Source: Chinchilla lanigera (Eukaryota > Chordata > Mammalia > Rodentia > Chinchillidae). From it: a stretch of 64,000 bases of DNA. Where the stretch lies: positions 2,644,820 through 2,708,819 of the forward strand of contig NW_004955475.1 of NCBI RefSeq assembly GCF_000276665.1, given 5' to 3'. Shown here piece after piece: positions 13,620 through 22,222 of this stretch. The first letter of the stretch is position 1. Every line of letters starts with the position of its first letter. The notes beneath the pieces were generated by a model. That model was not told where the DNA came from. It did not search any database and was given only the letters and a program-made list of their open reading frames with translations. Made by a program: the position numbers and the translations under genes.

Positions 13620-13927
13620 CTAAAAGGCCTTCTGTGAGGCTGGAAAAAACTGATATTTTTAAATGGTAAATTTAAATATAAAATTTTAGACATAATAGAG
13701 GTGCTCCTCAGGGTGATTAGGGGCTGGAGCAAACCAGACAGTGGGGTGAAATGTGTGAAAGTATTGGAGGCACAGAGCAGATGCACAGAACATGGGATGC
13801 AGGATGAAGCTGCACCCCCTGAGCTCTGTACATGGAACCTATCAGCAAAGTGCTATTTCCAATTTTTTATTTACATCTGGCGGGAAGCCAAGTGAATCTT
13901 TCCATAGGATAGTTTAAATATGGTGAC

Positions 13928-14590
13928 AGGCTGTTGTAGTCAGGGTTTGCAAGGAAATAGATTTAATACATGACATGTAATTTATAGAATTATTTTATAA
14001 TATTCACCCAAAAAATCAAACGCAGAAGAGTGCAAGAGATGTGTCCACACACTAGAGACCCAAAGAATCCAGCTGAGGGCCTGGATCCTATGGCAATGTC
14101 CTGCATGGGTCCACCTGAAGACCTAGAAACCATAGCAATATCCTCCATGAGTCTACTTGCAGGCCTAGAGCCCATGACACTATCTCACGCCAGTCTGTAT
14201 CAAGGATCTACACTGGGAAAGCCCAAAAGCCAGTGGTGGAAGCTAGAAAGTCTGTGCCAGTGGGGTAAATGTTCTGTGTCACCACGCTGAGAGATCTGCA
14301 CTGGAGCCAGGAAGCTATGCTCGAGGTAAGGACTGCAGCTCCTCTGAAGAGAACTAGTCATCATCAGTGACAGCAAGGATCAGAGTTCCTCTGAAGATGA
14401 AAACAGCTAAGTTCTTATCAGGAAAACCAGTGTGACAAGCTTCTCCTGCAGAATCAATCACACACCATCTTTGTCTCCCTTTCTCCTTTTACAGGGTTGG
14501 CAACAATACTCAGGTGGGCCTTCCACACCCAGCATCATGCTGATTCAGTTCAGGTGGGTGTTACAAGTTGACCATTAGTTAATCCACCAC
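13928..14590 (-). mobile_element. Solo MLT2-like (ERVL) LTR with internal tandem repeat
   Basis: Edges resemble the MLT2-like LTRs at 33857 and 50683: a GTCAGGGTTTGCAAGGAAAT left edge and a right edge like the complement of TGGTTAATTNTATGT. It contains a 42-bp tandem repeat (14080-14205). Confidence 0.45.
14080..14205. repeat. 42-bp tandem repeat, three units
   Basis: Units start at 14080, 14122 and 14164, each beginning CCTRGA. The period is exactly 42 bp, so both strands stay open across it; the minus-strand frame shows 14-residue repeats of the type GSRP..MxDIA. There is no sign that it is translated. Confidence 0.8.
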
Positions 14591-14619
14591 ACAGACTAAG
14601 TGAGGTTTTGATAGGATAA

Positions 14620-14870
14620 CTGTCCCAATGTTTTATTTGATGAGGAAGAAGCCAATCCAATAATTCCAAATACAATAGACCCCTTTCCCTTATCCTTGGG
14701 GTCATTGTGAGTCTGTTTGCCAGCCTGCTCTAATTATGCAGTGTATACTTCTTTTCCACCTTCAATAAACGTACATCCCTGTTACTTTTCTGTGTGTCTT
14801 GTCCAATTCTTTGCACAAGATGCCGAAAACCTGAAAGAATTGCCTTGGGGCCCATCATCTAGTAACAGTC
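14620..14870 (+). mobile_element. LTR R/U5-like tail of the class I ERV
   Basis: A TTCAATAAAC polyadenylation motif is followed by CTGTGTGTCTTGTCCAATTC, a tail typical of class I ERV LTRs, ending near CATCTAGTAACA. It lies in the right place for the 3' LTR. The U3 part would be split by the B1 and the MLT2-like insert upstream. Confidence 0.55.
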
Positions 14871-16395
14871 TTGGAAAGTCTGCAGGTACTAGATGATCTG
14901 GAAAAAGATATTCTTCAGGTAATCACATTTTCTGCTTAAACCCTCACTTTCCCCATTCTCAAATCCTTATAAAGACCCCAACGTCATCTTGAGCGTGTGA
15001 TTCCTGTCTTGGAATTTTCCATTGTCCTTCTTGACAGTGGATTCTGGCTTGAATAATCACCGATCTTTGCCTTGGTAAATTATTTCCACTGTCTGTATCT
15101 CTGGCCCTCTATACACTATCTTGCAAGTCATCTTTCCTTCTCTTGCTTCCATCTTCCTCCACATTTCTCCCTCTTTTCTTCTTCATCCCTCCCTTCCCCT
15201 TCTTTGTCTGTTCTTTCCTCATTTTGCTTCTTGCCTGTTGCCATACTGAAACAATTATCAGTAGTTTTTTATGAAGCTTGAGGGAGGCAGTGACAGTGAG
15301 TAGAGAAATGAAGCTGATGAAGTTGCTATAGACCAGATCTTGAAAGACTTTGTGTTTATACACTTTTATTTTCTTTTTGAGACAGGGTTTCACTACACAG
15401 TTCAGGCTGGCCTTGAACTCACTTTGTAGCCCAGGTTGGCCTGGAACTCATGAGGATTTTCCTGCCTCAGACTCACACATGCTGGGTTACAGGCGTGTGC
15501 CTCCACACCCGGCTTACACTTGTTTTCTTAGGCTATAGGAAGGTTTTAAAGCAAGAAATAGAAATCTCTGAATTGAGCTTTAAAAGATGACTCAGTTGGT
15601 AGGAAGGATGGATAGTTTGGATGAGGGAAAAAAGGAAACCTGCAGCAGGAAGGAGACCTTGAATTTCTATAAACAACAGTTTAAGGGGGCAATTTGGATA
15701 GTAAAGACTAAAGGTAGTAGGAGAAGGAGGACACAGCTTAAGTCTGTTTTAAAATCAAGCACATATTTAACTATATTGAACATTCTGGGTGGTAAAATAA
15801 CTTGATTATTACTCTACTTACTCCCAAACTATTTAGAGCTGCCATGGTGGGAAAATCACTTAGGATGATATTGAAACTATTGCAATTATTTGGGTCAGAG
15901 ATTACGACAGTACTAATGAAAGTGGAGAAATAGGAATAGGGATGAGTGGATATACTGTAGAAAATAGACGAAGCAGAACTTCGGCTCATTTATTTGAATG
16001 GAAAACAGTGAACTTAAAGTGACTTCCCAGTTTGGGATTTAAGGTCTTTGACCAGACAAAAAAAAGTTAGAATAGGAGCCTCTGTAGGGTAGCTGGAGGG
16101 ATGGAGACAACAGATTAACAAGTGAGAGAGGCAATCATAATGGAATAAGAAAAGGGGCAATCAGAATAATCTTTACTTGAGACATGGCAGCTGTGGGGGA
16201 GAAGAAATCATACAGGACCTCAGTGGAAAGTGTGGAAGCAGACAGTACTCCATTTCCATGCATTTTTCTTTCCTTCCTTTTTTATTTTTCAAGTAATACA
16301 TGTAAAATAATTGTCTATAATATTTATATATAATTTTTATAGAGTACAGAGTGGCATAAAATGAAAAGAAACAGTCACCTGATATCCTATCTCCC
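14871..16395. other. Intergenic DNA between ERV and promoter, mostly unassigned
   Basis: Contains a pyrimidine-rich stretch (15130-15230) and a B1 (15373-15514). The remainder (15540-16260) is purine-rich, non-coding sequence that I cannot assign. Confidence 0.4.
15373..15514 (-). mobile_element. B1 SINE
   Basis: TTTTTGAGACAGGGTTTCAC to CCACACCCGGCTTA, the complement of B1. Confidence 0.88.
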
Positions 16396-16527
16396 TTTTT
16401 GAGGAAGGGTTTTGCTATGTAGTTCAGGCCAGCCTTGAATAGCGCAGGCTGGTCTCAAATTCACAGACTCTCCTCCCTCAGCCTCCTGAGTCCTGAAATT
16501 ACAAGTATGTGTTCCCACATCTGGCTC
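16396..16527 (-). mobile_element. B1 SINE, internally deleted
   Basis: TTTTTGAGGAAGGGTTTTGC to CCACATCTGGCTC. It is about 20 bp shorter than its neighbours around the AGCCTTGAATAGCGCAGG junction. Confidence 0.75.
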
Positions 16528-17369
16528 CCTATCCTCTGACCTACTCTCCAGAAGCAATGTTTTTTTTTTTTTTAATTCTTCAGAGGCATGTTTTCTGGTA
16601 GGCCTTATATCCAAATACAACATGGATATGTTTACCAGTAGTAATCCTTCATGCAGGGAATTACGGTTATTTTGCCAGTTTCTTTAAGGCCACACTGCAG
16701 GTGAATGATGAGTCTGTAGTAAAACACTAAAGATCCACCTTGGAAGATCTATCTACCTTCCTACCTCAGAAAGACTTTTTTTTTTTCAATAACAAAGCCA
16801 GAAGTAGTGATCTCTGTTGACAAAAACATTACTCAGTCTTCTAACAATACTTGGCTATCGTCAGAAATTGAAATGGACAATGGAACCACCATGACCTGAT
16901 GTAAGTGGTCCTGAGATCATGTTCCCATACCTCTCCTCACATTAAAATCAAATATAAATGTCCCTGCTTTTCTCCTGGCTTGTGCATTACTCTCTTGGAA
17001 TTTTCCCACTGCTCTCTTGCAGCTTATCAAGGAACTCTTTATTTTCCTATATTTCTTGACTCGGTATATTTTTTTTATCATCCAGCTCACTGTCTTCTCA
17101 CACAATCTGTCTCATCCTGCACTTGATGTAACAATATTAGACTTTACTTTTTACTATAGTGTATGGAAATTTATTTCCTACACTGTTCCCCATAAATCAT
17201 ATAAATGTTATATCTTCATGAAAAGTTCTTAAATGATAGTTGCAAAAACATTTACAAAAAAGTGGAGTGGTGAACTTGTGTGCTAATGTCTCCAATGAAT
17301 CCTTCTTTCCACTGATAACTTACTGAATGCTTTCTCTGTGAAAGGCAGTTTCAGGGAGTTTAGTGTTCA

Positions 17370-17830
17370 CAGTGATACCTGCATACCATGTTTACACCAG
17401 CACACTTCATAATAGCTAAATCTTGGACGCAGTCTACATGTCCATTAACAGATGAATAAAGAAAATGTGGTATTTACACACAATGGATTACTACTGTACC
17501 ATAAAGAAAGATAACTAGAGTCATTTTTAGGAAAATAGATGCACCTTGAGGCCATAATGTTTAGTGAAATAAATCAGACACACAAGCCTAAACATCACAT
17601 GGTTTCTCTCACATGAGAAATTCTAATTATACGTAAAGAGCACAATAAAAGATAGGTAATAGGAAGTGGGAAGATAAATCTTTCTCAAATGGCACAGGGA
17701 TCAAGAGAAGGGATAGGGAAGGGAGGGAAAAGAGATGAAAAAAAAGAATGATGTTATATACCTATAGCAACTCCACAAGAATGTGAACATTACGCACTCA
17801 CATATGTACTAAAAAATAAGCATTCATTAC
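17370..17830 (+). mobile_element. L1 3' end fragment (ORF2 end and 3' UTR)
   Basis: Sense-strand sequence matching the conserved end of L1 ORF2 (CCATTAACAGATGAATAAAG region). It is truncated at its 5' end and lies just upstream of the RRAGB promoter. Confidence 0.75.
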
Positions 17831-18128
17831 TAGCTTAGTTACAGGGAATAACAATACGTAAAAGACAAGTTTGTTCTTCCCTGCTAAGAATCCTTAAGGG
17901 TAAGCAGTAGTAAAAGCCATTAGCTGCAAGGCGTTGAAATAGCTCTCTCCTTTAATTCTCCTCAGCGACTGGGTGGAGCTAAGCGGGCTGTGTAGCTTGC
18001 AGCGGCTCACCAGGAGGGTGGCACGGATGCGAGAACCCACACCAGTGATGGCGACAGGCGGCACTCTGGCTTCCTCAGAGCAGTCTCTATGGTATTCAGT
18101 ACTGGCCTACCCGCCCCTTGGGTAGGCA

Positions 18129-18138
18129 GTCACGTGAC
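18129..18138. promoter_or_regulatory. CLEAR-type E-box, perfect palindrome GTCACGTGAC
   Basis: An exact match to the 10-bp consensus of the CLEAR element bound by TFEB/TFE3/MITF on lysosomal gene promoters (also a USF/MYC-type E-box). It lies about 560 bp upstream of the ATG, next to a GC box. Function is inferred from the motif alone. Confidence 0.65.
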
Positions 18139-18161
18139 AGTCTCGGGTTTACGGCCGGTAC

Positions 18162-18169
18162 TCACGTGA
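18162..18169. promoter_or_regulatory. Second CACGTG E-box (TCACGTGA)
   Basis: An 8-bp palindromic M-box/CLEAR-like core, 33 bp (about three helical turns) from the first E-box, centre to centre. Pairs of this kind are common in TFEB-responsive promoters; binding is not shown. Confidence 0.6.
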
Positions 18170-18611
18170 TCATGGCCTGCAGTCTTGTGGCTGGGGTGAG
18201 GTACCTGGGCTCCTGAAGGGCAGGCGGTTAGGTCGTAACCTGCTGGCGGACTCACCTGCGTGGCCAGTCTCCGCAGCTACCAGCCGGAGGAGCCGGTCCC
18301 TGCTTGTGCCTACGGCAGGGTTCCGCTCTTTCTGCCGCCTCTGCCTTTGCGCTGCCCACCTCTTTGCGGGTGAAGTTACTTCTGGGTTTCGAGACCTTGG
18401 GGCGTGAGGCCCAAACTCCGGACGAGTCCCCAACCCATCTCTTTTTCCCTGTCATCCTCTCTTACGCCACCGAATAACTTCGCCTTTGAGCTGGCCTGCT
18501 CGGGTTTTCCTTGAGACCAAGTTCAGGGCGGTAAAGGTAACCGTGGGGAAAGCGGCCCCCCAGTGGACAAAGAAGGAGGCAAGAACTGGGCTGGCCTGAG
18601 GGCGGCAGGCC

Positions 18612-18629
18612 ATGCGAATAGGCAGTTAA
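18612..18629 (+). other. Possible upstream ORF (5 codons) in the RRAGB 5' UTR
   Basis: ATG CGA ATA GGC AGT TAA, ending 65 bases before the main ATG. It matters only if transcription starts upstream of it and the region is not spliced out. The context (C at +4, G at -3) is moderate. Confidence 0.3.
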
Positions 18630-18694
18630 GGGGGTGAACAAGGACAAGTCGAGCGCTGCGGATTTAGAAGGAACCGGAAAGGACTTGTTGCACG

Positions 18695-18786
18695 ATGGAA
18701 GAATATGACTCTGAGAAAAAGATGGAGAAAGAAAATCTGGGGCCGAGAATGGATCCTCCACTAGGGGAACCGGAAGGATCGCTTGG
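18695..18786 (+). CDS. RRAGB: RRAGB coding exon 1 (N-terminal extension)
   Basis: Residues 1-30 plus two bases of codon 31. The ATG has A at -3 and G at +4, a strong Kozak context. The peptide starts MEEYDSEKK and runs to EGSLG, the RagB-specific tail that RagA lacks. The donor is GTGGGT at 18787; this choice keeps frame with the next exon so that GWVLPNTAMKKK is rebuilt, whereas the GT four bases downstream would shift the frame. Compared with the human protein as I remember it, residue 4 is Tyr instead of Ser and residue 10 is Met instead of Thr. Confidence 0.95.
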
Positions 18787-19611
18787 GTGGGTGAAGAGAT
18801 GGCAAACCTGAAGGGGAGGGTTCTGTAGTTGGAGAGAGTGTTGTAAGTTAGAACACCTTCGAACCCCCCATGATAAATTCTTGCAGTTTAATAATAGAGT
18901 TGATTGGTATCATGCTTCTGATGGCAGGATAAACTGAAAAGGGGACCAGTGCTAACTGAGCAGAAACAGCCCTTGGAATGGGGCTGATATTCTTGGTGTA
19001 TGTGGGTTGTTCGAAGAGGATAGTTCTGAGTTACTTTAGATTAATAAAGGCGATTAGATATGTCCACGTTGGGGATAAAATTTTGAAGAGGGTGAACATT
19101 TTCTAGTAAGAGGCCAGGAGTTCTAGATTGCTTTTTGTGCTGAACTTACCTGAATCTGAGACGTGTTATTATATGGATTTTGTGCCTCTAATGAGTGAAA
19201 TATGACTTGAAAGGACTACTAAAGGACCAAGGATACTTCTGGATTTCAAAAATAGGTAGCTGAATTTGAAAAAATAGAGATAGTCAAATATAAAAATCTT
19301 ATTTTACTGTAGGTTGCATATTGCTTTGATTAATTTGTGAAGATGAAAAATTAGTAGGTCATTTGTATTCCTAAATAAATCTTCCTAGGAGCTATCTTCA
19401 TAGGTTATAGCTAGGGGATAGGGGCCATAAACCCAGTTTTATAATTTAGGAAAATAAGGGCCTCTAGTGAACTGAGGTCCTCCACATAATTGTACTCAGC
19501 TATCATATTAAATATGCTCTTTTACATTTCCACATTTATTTGTATTTCTTTAATTTTGATTTCTAAAACAAATGGATCATGGAAGCTCTATCTTTTGGTT
19601 TGAATCTGCAG
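18787..19611 (+). other. RRAGB intron 1
   Basis: Short intron, GT-AG, starting in the CpG-rich zone and becoming AT-rich. No repeat recognised. Confidence 0.85.
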
Positions 19612-19645
19612 GTGGGTGCTACCAAATACAGCCATGAAGAAGAAG
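19612..19645 (+). CDS. RRAGB: RRAGB coding exon 2 (34-nt micro-exon)
   Basis: This very short exon completes Gly31 and encodes residues 32-42, ending AMKKK just before the GTPase fold. The acceptor is CTGCAG ending at 19611 and the donor is GTAAGA at 19646. An internal ATG in good frame (AMKKK) sits at 19634, the position equivalent to the RagA start, so initiation here would give a RagA-like protein. Confidence 0.93.
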
Positions 19646-19710
19646 GTAAGATGTATTAGGTACACCAGAAACATGAAGGTAAAGGTAAGAATTTGCTATT
19701 CACAAATGTG

Positions 19711-19763
19711 TTGCGCACACACACGTGCGCACGCACACACATTCTCTCTCTCCCTCTCTCTCC
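19711..19763. repeat. Compound (AC/GCAC)n-(TC)n simple repeat
   Basis: CACACACACGTGCGCACGC followed by a TCTCTCTCCC run. Confidence 0.85.
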
Positions 19764-19959
19764 AGGAATCCTCTTTGTGGTCTTCCTGACTCTCATCCCC
19801 TTCTTTGCTGTCAGACTTAATTTTTCTAATGTATAAATTTGACTGAATCAAGTCACATACACACATCACATAGGCCTGTGCCTGCACATTTATTTTTAGA
19901 TCAGCTTAAAATGTTACTACTATAAGGTCTTACAGGGAATGTCCCAGCTGTAATTTGAC

Positions 19960-20190
19960 ACTAATTCCATTGTTCTCGAATGGTTCTATGCTCCACTTTG
20001 GGAGTTAGCCAGAATCACTCACAGTGCAATTCTGGAGCAAGTTTATTAATTTTTTTGGAGTTCCAGTGTCCTAATTTGTGAAATGGTAACAATATTGCCT
20101 ATTTCGTAGGTTAGGTGTGAGGTTTAAACAAGGAAATGCCAGTAAAGCCTTTAGATTAGTATTTCACATGATTAGCTTGGTAACAGACTT
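19960..20190 (+). mobile_element. Possible MIR SINE
   Basis: TTCCAGTGTCCTAATTTGTG followed by AAATGGTAACAATA matches the MIR core motif (CAGTTTCCTCATCTGTAAAA type) with heavy divergence. Confidence 0.4.
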
Positions 20191-20703
20191 TTGTAAATAT
20201 TTGAGGTAAGACTTTTTTATTGAAAAGCAAATAAATTTACTGTTAATTTCCACTAATCAGTTCGGTAATTCCAGTTTGCTAAGGGAATGTTTGTCATGAG
20301 CCTGTCTAAAGTTGCTATCAACAAGGATGCTTAAAAGTACTAGAAATTTCTACATGACTAAGACCAAAAATTACATTTATTTAGTCATTCCACAATGTAT
20401 ACATGTATCAAAACATGTTGAACTCCAGAAACATGTATACAATTATTGGTTTGTGGCTAAAATTTTTAAAACAGGACAAAACTTTTTGTTGCAGCTGTAA
20501 AGTCTCATTTAGCAGTGACATTTCTTCAGTGAGATAAAATTACAAAACTGAGTGCAATGAATTTCCATTAATATTCCTTGCATTTGTAGTAAGTTATTAT
20601 AAAATATCTTAAGGTTGAAGGTAAAACATGTGCAAAACAAGGTACTTAGAACTGTATTCATTAAATTTTAGATTTGAAAAAAGCTCTTAAATATCTTTTA
20701 AGG

Positions 20704-20797
20704 TCATTTTTGGTTTTTTCTCTGTACCGGGAACCGAACTCACGACCTTGCGCTTGCCAGGCAGGCGCTTTTGCCGCTGAGCTAAATCCCCAGCCCC
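20704..20797 (-). mobile_element. ID SINE (young-looking)
   Basis: Complement of the tRNA-derived ID body, ending AATCCCCAGCCCC. It is nearly identical to the copies at 34307, 47834 and 49149. Confidence 0.85.
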
Positions 20798-20804
20798 TTG
20801 TTTT

Positions 20805-20944
20805 GTTTTTTGAGAAGTCTTGCCATGTAGGTCAGGCTGGGCTTGAACTCACCAGGTAGCCCAGGCTTTCCTTGAACTCATGGTGATCCTCTTTCCTCAG
20901 CCTCCTGACAGCTGAGATCACAGGCATGGGCCACCATGCCCAGT
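20805..20944 (-). mobile_element. B1 SINE
   Basis: TTTTTTGAGAAGTCTTGCCA to CCACCATGCCCAGTT, directly next to the ID copy. Confidence 0.83.
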
Positions 20945-22096
20945 TTACTGAATGCCTTTTTAATCCATTAATATACAGCATCTTTGCCAGGTGTTTGTCT
21001 CTCTGTGTTGGATACTACCATTCACAGGAAGGCTGTTTACACTCATAAGATCACACATTCCACAAGATAATTCTCATTGTTAAAAACTCTTTCGCTTTGT
21101 ATCTTTGTTTTGATAGCTTTTCAATTCTTTAGATAAACATCTTTTAACAATCTATTACATGTTAGGCACCAGAGATACTCCTTGCCATTTATGATGAGTG
21201 CCTACAATGCATTATCGTCTTTGTAATGATTAAAACATACCACAGGGATACAGAAGTAAGACCCCCAAGCCAACCTAATACATTGGGGTCACAAGAGATT
21301 CTTCAGGATATGACTACTGAACCAAGTTTTGAAGGATAAATGAAAGTTAGTTGAAAGAAGAAAAGAGAATGGAATATGTCTGGCATGGAGTACAGTATGA
21401 AATAAAGACAAAGACACAGGCCTTCCCAGATGGCTGGAAGCAAAAGGACTACAAGCTGTTCAGTTCAGTGTGGCTGGATGCTTAAAGACTCATGCTAGGA
21501 GGGTAGAAGATAGAGACAGAAGTAGATAAACTAGATCAAGGAGGTTCTTGTGTGTAGTTTAACGATTTGAGCCTGTAGACCATGGGGAATTTTTAAAAAG
21601 AAAAAAAGAGTGTCAGTAATTAATGGGAAAATATTATACAGCTAAGTGGGGGTAATGATATCTAGGCTACAGGTACAAAGGTTGGCTTTGAACAAGAGTA
21701 GGAAGACCTTTAGGTATGCTTAAATTCCCTGCTAGTAGTTCAGTGCACAAAATACTAGGTTATGGGAAAACAGAGTTTAGTTTCCTTTCAGGATCGAATT
21801 TTCCTAACCTAATTCTAAATATAAAAATAGTAGATGTTAATAGTATAAATCCACTGCAGTTTTATTGCCAAAAGAATATGTGACCTATGGCAGGTAAGTG
21901 CCTGGCTCCTGGAATGCTAGATATATCTGTATTTACTGTTGATTAGGAAACAGTTTACTTATTTATAAGTATCTGTACCAGGTCATGGGCACTGGCATTT
22001 CAGTAAAACATCAAATAGGGAGAGAGATCATTCTTTTACACTAGATCTTTTCTAGATTGCTAACTTTTTGTTTCTTTTTCCCACTTTTGTCCCTAG

Positions 22097-22222
<126 letters not shown>

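Larger units (their letters stand above)
8000..14870 (+). mobile_element. Endogenous retrovirus, class I (gammaretrovirus-like), decayed provirus
   Basis: Fragments appear in provirus order on +: a nucleocapsid zinc-knuckle remnant (8127-8160, CKEKGH pattern), an aspartic protease region with Asp-Thr-Ala in place of Asp-Thr-Gly (about 8440-8700), the end of RT and RNase H (9170-9800), integrase with a C-terminal tail (10400-11280), env (11400-13060) and an LTR tail with AATAAA (14620-14870). All frames carry many stops and frameshifts, so no protein can be made. Later inserts are a MITE (9255-9327), an LTR-like piece (12120-12540), B1 (13461-13619) and an MLT2-like LTR (13928-14590). I could not pair a 5' LTR. 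Confidence 0.7.
17940..18694 (+). promoter_or_regulatory. RRAGB: RRAGB promoter and 5' UTR, CpG-rich region
   Basis: This is the only long GC- and CpG-rich stretch in the window and lies directly upstream of the RRAGB ATG. It holds a GC box (CCCGCCCC, 18110-18117) inside a 7-bp inverted repeat (CCTACCC at 18106-18112, GGGTAGG at 18120-18126), two CACGTG E-boxes (18129-18138 and 18162-18169), and no clear TATA box. The transcription start is not visible from sequence alone. Non-coding 5' exons could splice within this region. Confidence 0.8.
19646..22096 (+). other. RRAGB intron 2
   Basis: Contains a CA/CT-rich simple repeat (19711-19763), a possible MIR (19960-20190), an ID (20704-20797) and a B1 (20805-20944). 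The rest is unassigned. Confidence 0.85.

Noticed and set aside
18170..18761. Minus-strand ORFs of 67-99 codons across the promoter and exon 1
   Set aside because: Long open frames are expected by chance in GC-rich CpG-island DNA, and one is simply the antisense of exon 1. No domain seen.
18787..18790. Alternative exon 1 donor at 18791 (GTGAAG)
   Set aside because: Using it adds 4 bases and shifts the frame before exon 2; the donor at 18787 restores the known RagB sequence.
20674..20859. ORF with the peptide EPNSRPCACQAGAFAAELNP (also at 47763-48068 on minus)
   Set aside because: The repeated peptide is a translation of the antisense ID SINE, not a protein family.
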